From Acanthococcus lagerstroemiae (taxonomy: Eukaryota; Arthropoda; Insecta; Hemiptera; Eriococcidae), in assembly GCA_031841125.1 (NCBI GenBank), contig CM063114.1, forward strand, positions 8,308,001 through 8,372,000: a stretch of 64,000 nucleotides of DNA, written 5' to 3'. Under the pieces are notes generated by a model that saw nothing but the letters and a program-made list of their open reading frames with translations, made no database searches and was not told the DNA's origin. Position numbers and translations under genes: made by a program. This document shows, piece after piece, positions 52,771-64,000 of this stretch (positions are counted from its first letter, which is position 1; every line of letters begins with the position of its first letter).

Positions 52771-53569
52771 ATGCAAAATTATCAAAACAAGTTCACCAAC
52801 TATCAAGTGAACGTAAATGCAAAACACCAGCCAAAACTGCACAACGTATGTAAAGCTCCACCCACGAGGACAAGACGTGTAAATCGACCAGTCCTTATCT
52901 CACGAAGAAGCGGAAAGAAGAGGATCTTGAATCACCCCGATCGCCAAATGTAACCAGGAATGACATGGACGTAGAAGTAAATCATTCCAACAATGTAAAC
53001 ACAGGTCAGATCAGGAAAAACGACAAACACCTACCTATGCAGCGATTACACATTATCGTAAGTGGAGTCAACGACCTTATCTCTTTTGAACATAAAGTAC
53101 TCGATAGTGTGGATGATAGTAACCAGACTACATTCAAGGTCGGTAGCAACGATATACGTGTGAACACCAAAAGCGATACTGATTATCGTAAGGTAACTGA
53201 AGAGAAATAAAAAAGGAAGCAGAGGAGTTGCCTAATGATCCCCTTCACGGCATAGCTTAGAGCTTACCACTCCTATCAGTTGAAAAGCCGACAAATTGTA
53301 CATAGTTGTGTGGGGACTACCAACGTCAAACTGACATAGAAGAACTGCATCAGGAATTCGGCAACATGGGTCACGAAGTCGTGAAAATTACGAATATTGT
53401 TAGTACCATTAAAATTCGTAAAGACAATAACGAAATAATTGATAGAAAAAAGAAAGCCTTTCCATTATTCTGTGTCGATATGATTCCCAAGCCAAACCAT
53501 AAAGAGGCGTATGAAATAAAATACCTGCACTGTAGAATTAATATCGAACCCCCAGGGGCGAAACTATAG
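52771..53569 (+). pseudogene. Jockey-type gag fragment with PRE_C2HC-like domain
   Basis: Frames in order: RRSGKKRILNHPDRQM, LHIIVSGVNDLISFEHKVLD, TFKVGSNDIRVNTKSDTDYR, YHSYQLKSRQIVH, then after a shift near 53325 DIEELHQEFGNMGHEVVKI, KAFPLFCVDMIPKPNHKEAY and EIKYLHCRINIEPP. This is the region that precedes the zinc knuckles in Jockey-like gag proteins (...LPLFFVDLEP..NNK.I..I..LLHTKI.VE.P in the family). It breaks off at PP, where another repeat (CCAGGGGCGAAAC) begins. No pol is present. It overlaps in content the part of gag missing from the 4.1-7.5 kb Jockey, but they are separate copies. Confidence 0.75.
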
Positions 53570-54061
53570 GTGTGTGGTGGGTTGACCCTTCCCCCCTTTG
53601 AAACAGTTCATTTGAATATTTCATTTTTTAATGAATGTTTCGTTTATTTTTTTTATTTTTTTTTTAGTTTAAAAATATTTCGATTAAAAAATCGGCAAAT
53701 TTTTAATTTTTAAAAGATTTTGTCGGCGAATTTTTAGTTTTCAAAAAATATTTGTCGGCAAATTTTTCTTCTTCACCTTCCCAAACAGAAAGTCAGATTT
53801 CGTTTCAGAAGATGGAGTACCCGGGACTCCTGTCAGAGACTAGTTAGTCAGAAGTCGAAGGTTTAAAGCTGAGTATCGAACGTTATCTGAAACATTGAAA
53901 CAAAGCTGAGATCTGGAAGACATTTCCAAAATCTCTGAAAATCGATAGCAAACGTTGAATTTCGAATTTCAATGACTGTTCTGTTCTTACTAGATTCTCT
54001 GTTTAATCTACTGTCCAAAATTTTAGGAAATTGAACATTTTATTAACATTTGAAAGCAGGC
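53570..54061. other. Gene-free; T/A-rich with repeated TGTCGGCAAATTTTT
   Basis: (G)TCGGC(A/G)AATTTTTA occurs three times at 53690, 53724 and 53753, about 30-35 bases apart. AGGGGCGAAACTATAGG at 53555 looks like the start of a transposon inserted in the gag, but I could not find its other end. Confidence 0.4.
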
Positions 54062-54394
54062 CCGTAGCCAGCCATCTGCGGTAGGCGGTGCTGACTGTTT
54101 ACCAGAGGGGTGGGCTTGAGGATACACATAGTATATAATGTGATGAGTTCTCCGAAGCAGTGGTATTGTCAGGGGAGGGGGGGAAGCACCTGAAATAGAA
54201 TGTAAAATATGCAGGAATGAGCAATTTTTCGCTTTTTCGAAAAATTTTCGCTCGAGTAATAATTTTACCTTCATTTTTATGCAATAATCCTCTAATATCG
54301 GCGATTTAAAAAAAATACTTCAATTTTCGACTTTGTCTTACTCGAAAATCTCACTTTGCCCCTCCCCCTCCCCGGAAAATCCTGGCTACGCGAC
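54062..54394. mobile_element. Possible 333-bp MITE with CGTAGCCAG ends
   Basis: GCCCGTAGCCAGCC at the left and the reverse complement of the right end GTCGCGTAGCCAGGATT share CGTAGCCAG. The interior G-rich runs and short frames have no motif. I found no convincing target duplication. Confidence 0.45.
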
Positions 54395-56473
54395 TGATTC
54401 AATTTGGTCTCAAAATTCATAATCAAAACTGGTGATTCAACTTACCAATAACCCATTGAAAAAAAAAAATTGAATAGATCGTGTGAAAAAAACTAACCCT
54501 TAGAACGATCAAATTTTCGAACCTTTGGAAATATCCCTAAAAAAACTCTATCAGTTCTCAAACAGCCATTCAGGCATTTAGCCATCGATATTCAGTGTGA
54601 ACTGGATCGCGAGCCTACCACTGTGCTTGTGAATATTTTAATGTGACACATGAAAAAGGTCTGTATGTCTGAAACTGCCGGATGGGTATTCGGGCCCTTT
54701 TCTTGAGACACGTCGCTTATAAAAAACGATAAACATACGATTCTTCTATCTTTCAAAGGAAAATCAGTGTTGACAAGTTAATAAACATTAAAATGTAGTG
54801 GAACAAGAAGTTTTAAACAAAACTAGCGAGAAAAATAGAAGGAATTCTTTATTTTTTTCATGAAATTTGGCCAGGGGAGGCTTCGGCGAGTGTTAGGGGC
54901 TGCTCAGGACCCACTAGCACCACTCTGGCTAGAGGCCTGGCGTAATGATGATTTTTTAAAATTGTGGTATCTCTGCATAGGGGGGTCAAGATACTTTTAC
55001 AGTGGGCTCAGCCCTAGCCTGCCCCCCCCCCCAATAGCAACGGGGCTGTCTAAAAGTTGAAAGCAAAAGTCTTATTTTCCAATGTCATAAGCTGAATCCG
55101 ATAGCAAATGTTATGTTATTTAATTTACGTGCTTTGGTCCTGGTGAATATTGGAGGGACATTTAGTCTGGAACAAAAGTCAAAACTCCATGTGTTTTTCT
55201 CATAAGAACGAAAGGGAGCTTGTAGCACGGATTCCCCTAAATTCGATCGTTCAATCGACCTAAAACTTTGTAAGTTTTTTTTATTTTTTATTTTTTTATT
55301 ATTGATTTCATTGAAACCAATTTAGGAGACGAATCAGAGGAAAATATTCGTACGTTCAGTCAAGACACACAGAGACTCGATGTTGAGAAGGCTTGAGAAA
55401 ATCCTCCAATTTGATGATCGCACGGACATTTTTGGGAAAATGAGTCGTTAAACGATGAAAATATGTTGTGTATAGGGTTGAATTATAAATAAGACACAAA
55501 ACAGACTTTCTGTTTCTCGAAGGTACTCAACTTCATTCGAATTAAAAGTAATTAAATCTTCGAAAACATTAATTGCAGTCTGAATACTCGCATCTGCCTT
55601 CAGAAACACGTTTCCCACTTTTCTTCTGTGTAATGAAAACGAAAAATTAATGAACCGAGCTGCGTGCTTTTTTCTTCCGCTTTTTATTTTCGCAAATTAA
55701 TAACTTTCTTCGCCGGTTAAATTACTTTTGTCTTTGCGTTTGCGGTACATCATCAAATGTATACGTAATCCACGTAAAATATTTTCTGCTCTTTTCTCGC
55801 AATATCCGCCAAAAAGAATTTGACCGTTCATAATTCACAGTTTTAATAACATCCTCCTCTTTTCGAGGTTTCAGCTGCGAGTTATTATTAAAATATCATT
55901 TCATCTTGTTTCTTAATTCCGTAATACGGAGACTCGAGAAAAATGGTACATCATAAAAACGTAAAATGGGACGGGTAAGTTCGGGAGGACAAGATAGAAT
56001 CGGTCCTCTCTTAGGTCCACATGGGGGAAAAAATCAGAGATTGGCTGTAACTAGTCCAAAATGATCTAAAATGAAAAATACTTGGACAAAAATTGAATGT
56101 CTTTGGGTTCATTGCACAAAATATCTATTAAATTCTTTCATTACCATCTCAGAAATGTCGCAAAATGAGGGTTCGAAATAATATTTTCTACTATCGTACT
56201 TTAGTACAGGACTTATGAAAGGATGTGCAGACTTTTTCGCAACTTTTCAATCCTAACTAATTGTGCGAATAAGAAGGTTCACGAATTATCCCCTAGCCTG
56301 TTTTGGTATAAATTTCTCCCTCTCCCTAAGTCGTGTAACGTTGTACTTTTGCGGCCAAGACTTTTTACCCAGGTTCAGGATGGTAGTTAACATAGAAAAA
56401 GTGAAACGAACGCGAAAACATGCAATGGACGTGACGTAGTAATGCTCCACCCACATTTTGTGTGTGTGTGTGT

Positions 56474-56506
<33 letters not shown>

Positions 56507-56660
56507 CACGTATGTGAACCTGGCTGCTTCCCATTCACACCTCCGTTAACAGTTTTCTGTCAAATAATATTCAGTACACGCACCTACCGATTGATGTAGC
56601 AGCTCACATATTACGGAAAAAACTTTGCTGGTGTCGGATGTCTCCGTCCCCGATACCTGA
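54395..56660. other. No gene recognised
   Basis: A C run (55021-55031) and a T-rich run (55276-55304) are present; 55540-55960 looks low-copy. The frame at 54860-55060 has no motif. Confidence 0.45.
56459..56506. repeat. Compound (TG)n(CG)n(AG)n microsatellite
   Basis: Alternating tract changing from TG to CG to AG without interruption; the central (CG)n with (TG)n is a Z-DNA-prone sequence type. Confidence 0.95.
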
Positions 56661-56663
56661 CTT

Positions 56664-57190
56664 TTTTTTTTTTTTATGTCTTCTAAATGGGAATTTCAAT
56701 CGTAAATAACTAAAAGATTGAGATGTATGTCCATCTTTCGCCTGGCATACGAATGGTGTGCCCTATCCAGTCCTATTTCTGGTTCCTGATAAAACCGAAT
56801 GAATTTTGGAAATAGTGAATTTTCTTTCAAGGGTTGTGATCCTGATTCTATCTGATTTCTTAACTTTAGAATACATCTCGGTATTGCGTTTTCACATATT
56901 AACATTTTTGCTGCCAGCTTTTTTGTGTGTTCAATTTGGATTGTTGAGTGTCAGTGTTGGTAGAACATACATGTTGTAAACTCCTTCTTAGATTAAAGTT
57001 ATCTTTGTGAATGTGTTGTAACAATCGAAATTTACTCCCCTGTCTACTGATCCTTCCCTTGATTTCTTTCGCCATCTGCTGTTCAAAGGATATTAGCTGT
57101 CCCTAAATGTACGGTTTATGATGATGGCTGGAACTTGATCTGCGAGGTCCAACTCGTATGCCCAACCCTGTTCAGTGGAAGATAGGCAAC
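56664..57190 (-). pseudogene. RTE-like LINE C-terminal scrap
   Basis: Minus strand: GQLISFEQQMAKEIKGRISR (matching YLGQ..SFE...EI..RI of RTE proteins), FRLLQHIHKDNFNLRR, YNMYVLPTLTLNN in a shifted frame, LAAKMLICENAIPRCILKL, and DWIGHTIRMPGERWTY, the W-x-G-H/R-x-x-x-RWT end motif. A 12-13-base A run (56662-56674 as T on plus) may be its tail. Multiple frameshifts. It abuts the foldback element at 57215. Confidence 0.65.
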
Positions 57191-57214
57191 TTGCTCCCTG
57201 ATAAAGTGGATCGT

Positions 57215-59625
57215 CAAAATTTTTTTCGAGATTTCTAATGCAACCCGGATAAAACGTTGTCTTTGGTGGAAAAAAGTTGATTTTTTTGTAAACTTGAAAA
57301 TTTTCCCTAAGCGATTATGTCTGAAGTTATGTACTATTAGGGCTGAAAATTGAATATTATACAGCGCCTTAAAAAAGCCGGTTGTGTAAAATTTTTAAAT
57401 AACCTTTTTAATAGTATTCTTCGCGACCTTCAAATTAGTCCATATACAAATTTTGCCTATCTATGAAATTGAAGGCGCTAAAGCACTTACAATAGTTTGT
57501 GGCTTTACAGCGCCTTCAGTGTGGAAGATGGCAAAATTCAGTAACCTTAGTAGTAGTAATGATTGAGGTTTACAAAATGAGTTATATACAATTTTGCCTA
57601 TCTGCAATATTGAAGGCGCTATAGCACTTAAAATACTTTGTTGCTTTATAGCGCCTTCAATTTCATAGATAGGCAAAATTTGAATGTGAACAAATTTGAA
57701 GTTCGCGATGAATACTATTGAAAAGGTTATGTGCAAATTTGGTCCGTCTTACATATTGAAGGCGGTAGACCATTGAGTAAAAGTACTAGTAAAAATCAAC
57801 GGTATGGGTTAAGATTATTCTTATGACAAAATATTGATAGAGGTTCATTTTTGGACTAAGTGAAACAAAATTAGACCCAATGTCGGGAGAAATGTTTGAA
57901 AAAAAAAACTTTCTCTTATATACAGGCCGTGCAAAAAATTCGTGTATGTTCGCTCGCTCCCTTTGGGGGAGTTATTATGTGTCTTATCGTTATCTCTCGC
58001 TTTCTTACGATGCTTACTATGCTATATCTTAAAAAAGTTACGTTTGGCGCCGTATTTGATAAACACAACTGTATAACAAACTATACTACGCAATATTTCA
58101 GCATCAATTCAACGGCCGAACAAAAAAAAAAATCAAGTATTTTAGCTTCGGGGATAGGTCTAACCTGTCTGTGTGTTTTCCCCGTTTCCCCTCCCATGCT
58201 ATACCCAATAAATGGAAAGGCAGATTCGATTGGCCAGTATGACACCAATAATAGTTTGTGGTAAAGAAAGACGTAATGGGCTTATCCATAACATATGCAA
58301 CTTTAAAAAATAGAAATAATTTTCCAGAATTCAGGTCAAATAAAGATTTTTTTTGGATAATTTCGCTTTATTTATTTATTTATTTATTTTTTTGAATTTA
58401 AAACGAAACTTGTTTGATTTTACTGATGTTCATATCAGGGTTGTTCCGTAGAATAAATGGTGTAAATTTACAGTTATTTTACACATAGAATAAACATTAT
58501 CCTACATTTGAGCAACCTAGAATAAAGAAATATCAAGTTTTTCAGTCGAGAACAACTGTTTAAAATTTCAAAAACATCAAAAATTGGGAAATGATTAAGT
58601 ATACTTTCACTTTTGTTGTTTTATTTTCATTTTAAAAGTATTTTTGCAGATTACATAAAAGATCTTGTGGGACGCCTTATTTTAATTCAATATTATAATT
58701 ATAGTAAGTTATTCACTTTTAAATATCGTACGTAATTCGTAAATCGTTATCGTAACCAATTTCAATTTCAAACTTCCCAAATTTTCATATTTAAATTCAC
58801 CACATGGCTTTATACACATATGTATGTAAATGCAGCATTACAAACTACATCACCTTATCACTGTTATCAGTCGTTATTCTACGTTATTGTACATGATTTA
58901 GTTTTTGTATGTAATTGTACGTTTATTTTACATTTACATCAATATTCGACGGAAAAAACTTTTTTTACGCGTACAGAAACAACCCTGGTTCATATGTTAT
59001 ATTTCTTCACCCCACACCTCTTTTCTTTCGTAGTTTTGATTTGTACCAGTGCTTTTATTCGATGGTCTACCGCCCTCAATATGCAAGATGGATCAAATTC
59101 ATAACCTTTTTAGTTCTACTAATTAAAATTAACAAAAAAGGTCATAATCAAATTTTACCGACCTGTGAAATTTAAGGCGCTGTAAAGCAACACAGTATTA
59201 TAAGTGCTTTAGCGCCTTTAGTATTGCAGATAGGCAAAATTTGTGCATAACTCATTTTGTAGACCTCAATCAGTACTACTCCTAAGGTTATACTGAATTT
59301 TGCCTATTCGTCATAATGAAGGGGCTATAAAGCAACGAAGTATTGTAAGTGCTTTTGCGCCTTCAATTTAACAATAGGCAAAATTTGTGTAGGATCTAAT
59401 TTAAAGTTCGTGATGAATACTATCCAAAAGGTTATGTAAAAATTTTGCATGACCGGCATTTTTAAGGCGCTGCGTAACATTCAATTCTCAGTATAGTACG
59501 TGACTTCTGAGGACAAATCCCTTAGGAAAAATTTACAAATTAAAAAAAAATTTCAACACTTTTCTTTTACCAAAGGCAACTTTTTATCTAGGTCGCGCTT
59601 GAAAATTCGAATTTTTTTTTAGCCT
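57215..59625. mobile_element. ~2.4-kb foldback element with ~600-bp subrepeated arms
   Basis: 57215-57815 is the inverted counterpart of 59025-59625. Matching landmarks, left against reverse complement of right: TATACAGCGCCTTAAAAAAGCC with TACGCAGCGCCTTAAAAATGCC; GATGAATACTATTGAAAAGG with its partner near 59400; CATATTGAAGGCGGTAGACC with CATATTGAGGGCGGTAGACC; GTAAAAGTACTAGTA with ATAAAAGCACTGGTA. Within each arm are two ~95-base palindromic modules built from TTTTGCCTATCT, GAAGGCGCT and their reverse complements. The core (57816-59024) is non-palindromic AT-rich DNA with one 122-codon frame (57896-58264) that I do not recognise. Architecture resembles Foldback-type or other long-TIR elements; the superfamily is unknown and no target duplication was fixed. 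Confidence 0.75.
57896..58264 (+). other. 122-codon open frame in the foldback core, unidentified
   Basis: Starts in a run of A (MKKKTFSYIQ), has a hydrophobic stretch VIMCLIVISRFLTMLTMLY that could be a membrane helix, and ends in YDTNNSLW. It has no transposase motif. It may be chance. Confidence 0.2.
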
Positions 59626-59643
59626 ATATCGTATGACATCTAC

Positions 59644-59910
59644 CCTACTTCCTGAGGCTCCAGTGACCCCATAGCTGTTACCCACGGATGGGTGACAATT
59701 TTATAATGCCGAATCGCTCTTTATCGGTGAAGAGGAACTTTTATTATCATCTATTTCTTCGTACCCTGTTGAGTGGGAGATAGGTACCTTGCTGAGGCTT
59801 CATTGAGCCCACCACTGTCACCCACCGGTGGGTGACAGTTTTATAATGCAGAATCGCTCTTTATCGGTGAAGAGGAACAACTTTTATATATATTTCTTCG
59901 TATACGCTTT
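59644..59910. repeat. 140-bp tandem duplication carrying ACCCACCGGTGGGT
   Basis: ACCCACGGATGGGTGACAAT at 59680 and ACCCACCGGTGGGTGACAGT at 59820, each followed by TTTATAATGC(C/A)GAATCGCTCTTTATCGGTGAAGAGGAAC. The second copy has a perfect 14-base palindrome; the first has two changes. CACCGGTGGGT occurs a third time near 59937. Confidence 0.85.
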
Positions 59911-60719
59911 CTTCGTGAGATGCGCAGAGTTTCACGCACCGGTGGGTTTCATGGCACTTGACAGATAAGAATTCTGGCACGTTTCAAGAATATTTTGGGT
60001 GCTTTCGAAGAATGCGGTATCTTACAAATAAATTATAACCCCGAAGGTATTAAATTCTTCGAGTAGCTGTAGGTAGGCAAGGTACATTTTTGACAAGATA
60101 AAAATATCAAACAAATCTGTGTACACGACACGCGAATCAATAACAGCGGTGGCTCTACAAGCAGAACGAAAGCCTCTCAGCAAACACGACTGATAATATT
60201 ACAGTCATAAAATGCGAAGAAAGACTACAGCGAAAAAAGAAGAGACTTTTCTATGTACTGCGTCGAGTAAACGTGATTACATGATGACCGCGTATTTATA
60301 ACCCGGAGAGGGATGTTCGCCTATTTTAGACCAAAATGAGGCGCATGTTCCAGTTCGCAAAATCCTTGACGAGGGTCATCAAACCACGAGTAATAGATCA
60401 TCGTGTAATTCGTATTTTTTGCACGTTTTGTCCGTAATACTACTTTTTAATACCCGCAGCTCAGCGACACGAGCGCAGACTCAAAGCGGAACGTAGTTAT
60501 GAGGTTAATCCCGGGGTCCTGAGTCGAACGTGTACACATTTTCGTTCGGCTTTTAAGAGGCGACGAGAAAATGGCGAGTGTCGGACAGAATAAATGGAAC
60601 GAGTTGTAAAAGCACAGTTTAGCAGACTATAAGTATTCCTTAGGGTGTCTGTTATTAGAGAACTTTTCGAAATCAGACTGACGATCCCCCAGATCTTTTC
60701 TTTATGGTCTCAAACTGCC
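59911..60719. other. No gene recognised; low-copy-like
   Basis: CpG-containing sequence without repeats except the extra CACCGGTGGGT word near its start. Confidence 0.45.
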
Positions 60720-62740
60720 TGGTTTTTCTAGATTTTTTGAGAAAAACTAATGGAGTTCCCATCTGCCTTGAAATTTAATATGGGATTTACGAAAGGGATT
60801 TTCAGGAAACTGCTTGTTCTCCAGGAATTCCTGCGCCGAGAACGATAAAGCCTTCCTCATGAACATTTCTGAGAATCAGGTGAAATTTCAAACATTTTCA
60901 ACAAAAAAGATACAAGTAGTTTTTATGTTCAAAACTGGATTTTCGGAAAATATTTGTATTTAAAATTGGTGTGTGAGAAAACTAAAATTTGGAAAAATAC
61001 AGATGCACTCGAAATGTTGGTTTTTGCTGGAAAAGCTTTTTTACGTTTTATTTTCATTGCGGATTTTGTACATGAACTTTTATATTCACCCTTTACTCCA
61101 ATAACTCTCCGTAAATGAATTTAAAATTTAAGGAAACTGCTTACTTTCCATGACCACCCCCCCCCCCGCCCCCACTAAGAACGATGGGCGCTTGCTACTA
61201 ACATTTCCGGGAATTATGTGAAATTCCGAATCCTTGCAATCGAACAGGCACTTTTAATTCAGCCTTAACTTACAGTTGTGTCTAAATATTCTTCTGGAAA
61301 CTGTTCAAAAAGGATGAAGCTCTCAGTATTAACATTTTTCAGAAGTAGTTAAAATTTCAAACACTTTCAGTTGAAAAAAATTGCTCTTATTGAAAAGATC
61401 ATTTTTGGAAGATTTTTGAAATTGGAGCCAAAGGAAATCAATTCGAGAAAATTCTGTTTCGCCCAAAAATATTGGTTTTTGAAAAGAAAAAACTTTCTTA
61501 GATTTGATTTTTAGTATTGATTCAGAACATATACTTTTGAAGTCTACCTTGACCAACAGCTGTATTTAGATATTTTTCACGAAACGTTTTATTGCCCGAG
61601 AATGCCCCGTCCCGCGAAGAAATGATGAAGCCCGACCATATTAACATATTTCAGAAGTGGATGAAATTTCAAATATTTTCAACTAAAAAAAATAGTTTTC
61701 AAGTTTAAAATTGAATTTTGGAAGATTTCTCAAACTGGCTTCTAAGAAAACTGAAATTTGAAAAAATTCTGTTTCGCCCAAAAATGTTGATTTTTGAAGA
61801 AAAAAATCTTTACTAAGGTTGATTTTTAGCGCTGTTTTCGAATATGTACTTCGAATTCAACCTTCGCCATCAACTCTACTTGAATGATTTTTTAAAAACT
61901 GTTCGTTGCCAAAAATGTCGCCACCAGAAACGACGAAGCCCTTGCCATTCAGTATTTTTCAAAAGTTTATGGAACTTCAAACATTCTCACCTAAATAAAT
62001 GGTTCTCAAGCCGAAAATTGAATTTTAGATTGATTTTTGAAATTGGAGTTCAAAAAATTGAAATTTTAAAAAATTCTGACGGGTCAAAAATGTTGGTTTT
62101 TGAAGGGAAAAAATTGTAGCTTTTGATTTCTAATGCTGATTTCGAATAGGTACTTCGAATTCAACTGTAACCTACGATTGTACTGAAATATTTTTCGGGA
62201 AACTGTTTATTGCCCAAGAATGCCTCCGCCAAAAAGGATGAAGCCCTCACCTGTAGTATTTTTCAGAAATAGATGAAATTTAAAATATCTTTTTACAAAA
62301 AAATTTTGTTCGTATGTTGAAAATTGAGTTTTTATGAGATTTCTGAAATTGGGCTCTAGAAAACTTAAATTTGAAAATATTCTGACTTGCCAGAAAATGT
62401 TGGTTTTTGGAGAGAAACAATTTTTTAGCTTTTGATTTTTAGTGCTGATTCTAGATGTGTACCTCGAATTCAACCGGGACCTACAACTGTACTTGAATAT
62501 TTTTCGGGAAACTGTTTATTGCCCAAGAATGACCCGCCAAAAACGATGAAGCCCTCGCTAGGAATATTTTTTAGAATAGATGAAAGTTAAAATAGTTTCA
62601 GCTAAAAATATTGTTTTCAAATTGAAAATTGAATTTTCGGAAGATTTTTGTAAGTAGGGTTCAAGAAAACCGAAATTCGAAAAAATGTTGTTTTATCAAA
62701 AAAATGTTAATTTTTGATAAGAAAAATAATGTATAAGTTC
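60720..62740. repeat. Satellite-like array, ~305-bp monomers, at least six units
   Basis: The phrase (A)CGATGAAGCCCTC...ATTTTTCAGAA(G)T(A/G)GATGAAATTTCAAA recurs at about 60840, 61180, 61313, 61622, 61934, 62239 and 62543; the last five are 304-312 bases apart. Each monomer also carries TTGAATTTT(G)GAAGATTT, TTCTGTTTCGCCCAAAAATGTTG-like text, GATTTTTAGTGCTGATT and TCGGGAAACTGTTTATTGCC. The unit between 61180 and 61313 is truncated. Monomers differ substantially, so the array is old. Confidence 0.85.
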
Positions 62741-63255
62741 AATCAACGGGGCTGCTAGTTTGTAGTACTGAATCTGTACCAAAATTCAATCTAGAGAAGT
62801 TGTAAGCGAAGTGGGATTTGTTTGAAATTTATTCTTTTGATATCCCTGTTTCAATAGGTCCTCAAGATTTCAATTGTGAATTCCGAAAACAGTTATTTTT
62901 GAAAACGTTGAAAATTTCATCTAATTTCAGAACAAAGTAAAGACAACCCTCTCATTTTGTGGTAAAAGTGTTTTCGGGAGGAAGGGATTTCGAAAAAGTC
63001 CATATGTGAATCTCATGTAACTTGAAGTGTATTGATGTTAATTTTTTGGAAAATCCGAAAATTTGGTCATGGTACTTTTAGATTATAGGGAAAAGATAGC
63101 GAGGTGCTCACTCCAATTTCAGAATTTTTTTAAATATGGCCACTCTAATCTACTTATTAGGATGATCCAAAGAAAGTTTCATGGCTCAATATATTTTAGT
63201 AGGTGTAAAAGCACTCCAGCTAATTAATTTTTTTTTTTTTTTTTTTTTTTGAAAT
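62741..63255. other. Spacer with a 23-base T run
   Basis: The T run at 63229-63250 is the only feature; flanking text partly resembles the 362-bp units that follow. Confidence 0.5.
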
Positions 63256-63259
63256 TGAA

Positions 63260-64000
63260 GAACATTTTAGAGTCGTGCACTTAGGTTGAAGCTTAACCTA
63301 TAGGATTTCCTTTTAAAAAAATTATTATTTTACTTTCAAAAATCTTAAAAATCTAGTTTTTCACCAAAAAATATTGGTTTGACTCAAAAGAATTGTTCTC
63401 GTTTGTATACCAGTTAAGTACTTATCCCAGTTTTATAAAGAAAATTTCCAAGTTCAATGCCTCGTTTTGGATTTTGGCAAAAAGTGAACTTTCATCATTT
63501 TATAGTCCATGACAAGGATATAAAAATACATAAAAATGTATAAAAATCAGTTTTTATGATTTCTGGATGCGCTGAATTCATGTTTGAGGCTACTTTTACA
63601 CGATCTCAGTCCAAAAGGATCCATGAGAGGGAGCAGAGGGGTTGCACACTTGGAGTGAATTTCAACATTGGATTTCCTGTGAGAAAAATTACAATTTTAC
63701 CCTAAAAAATCCTTAAGTCGAGTTTGACCAAAATATTGGTTTGACTTAAAAACGTTATTCCCATTAGTGTACCAACTGAGTACTTGACTGCACTTCTATG
63801 AAGAAAAACTTTTCAGTGTCAATACTTCTTCTTGAATTTTGGTGAAAAGTGAACTTCTATCATTTCAGTTCATGACGAGGACATGAACATACATAATCAT
63901 CTATAAAAATCAGTTTATATGATTTCTAGATGCGGTAAAAACAATTTTGAGGTTACTTCTCGCCTAAACTCAACCCAAAAGGGTCCATAAGGGACAAAGG
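63260..64000. repeat. Two 362-bp tandem units, second cut by the window end
   Basis: ATTGGTTTGACTCAAAA at 63373 and ATTGGTTTGACTTAAAA at 63735 mark the period. Shared stretches include AAAAAGTGAACTTTCATCATTT, ATAAAAATCAGTTT(T/A)TATGATTTCT(G/A)GATGCG and CCAAAAGG(A/G)TCCAT(G/A)AG. The array probably continues beyond 64000. Confidence 0.85.

Noticed and set aside
60720..64000. CRISPR array or other phage-defence-like repeat
   Set aside because: Units are 300 bases or more, diverged and contiguous, with no short conserved repeat separated by unique spacers.

Overview
This is a repeat-dominated stretch of an arthropod nuclear genome, most likely an insect. The evidence is R1-, Jockey- and RTE-type non-LTR retrotransposons, a mariner element, many short inverted-repeat transposons (MITEs), a tRNA-derived SINE, and a very AT-rich mitochondrial insert that reads sensibly only in the invertebrate mitochondrial code. 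The AT-rich mtDNA would fit Hymenoptera or scale insects, but I cannot place the order. I found no convincing host protein-coding exon, no tRNA or rRNA gene of the host, no CRISPR array and no operon. Every recognisable coding stretch belongs to a transposon or to mtDNA, and all but one reading frame (the reverse transcriptase at 24826-26829) are broken.

Layout. 2.7-3.5 kb: solo LTR with 4-bp target duplication. 4.1-7.5 kb: Jockey-type LINE on the minus strand, 5'-truncated in gag, with a gag/pol ATGA overlap. 9.7-14.1 kb: three MITEs (9701-10026, 10740-11124, 13856-14113) and a degenerate AT array. 15.2-18.5 kb: LINE 3' fragments, two tandem-repeat blocks, a LINE endonuclease remnant and a decayed hAT-type transposase. 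19.0-21.2 kb: a three-layer nest, with an RTE-like reverse transcriptase split by a CACTA-type MITE whose own terminal repeat is split by a deleted mariner. 21.3-23.6 kb: an R1 3' stub with clear target duplication and another endonuclease remnant. 24.8-27.7 kb: the best preserved LINE (RTE clade). 28.0-29.2 kb: a LINE RNase H tail. 30.4-32.4 kb: a reverse-transcriptase scrap and a degenerate GACCAAAA array.

34.7-39.1 kb: a TA-flanked MITE, then a plus-strand RTE-like LINE carrying both a 389-bp MITE and a SINE, each of whose removal restores the LINE reading frame, then LINE 3' fragments and a second TA-flanked MITE. 40.7-41.5 kb: a TTGGTC array, the same word as at 31 kb on the other strand. 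42.4-45.0 kb: a BovB-like RTE LINE interrupted by a 5'-truncated R1. 47.8-51.0 kb: a hairpin-rich unit, a 483-bp TIR element, and a nuclear mitochondrial insertion (ND6-like, cytochrome b, 16S 3' end), with the hairpin motif recurring on the far side. 52.8-53.6 kb: a Jockey gag fragment. 56.7-59.6 kb: a LINE C-terminal scrap next to a ~2.4-kb foldback element with ~600-bp arms. 59.6-64.0 kb: a 140-bp duplication, a ~305-bp satellite-like array and a 362-bp duplication.

The elements do not form a pathway. What they offer is relative chronology: nested insertions order the LINE, MITE, mariner, SINE and R1 activity. The least explained structures are the foldback element at 57-59.6 kb and the perfect-hairpin cluster flanking the mitochondrial insert.
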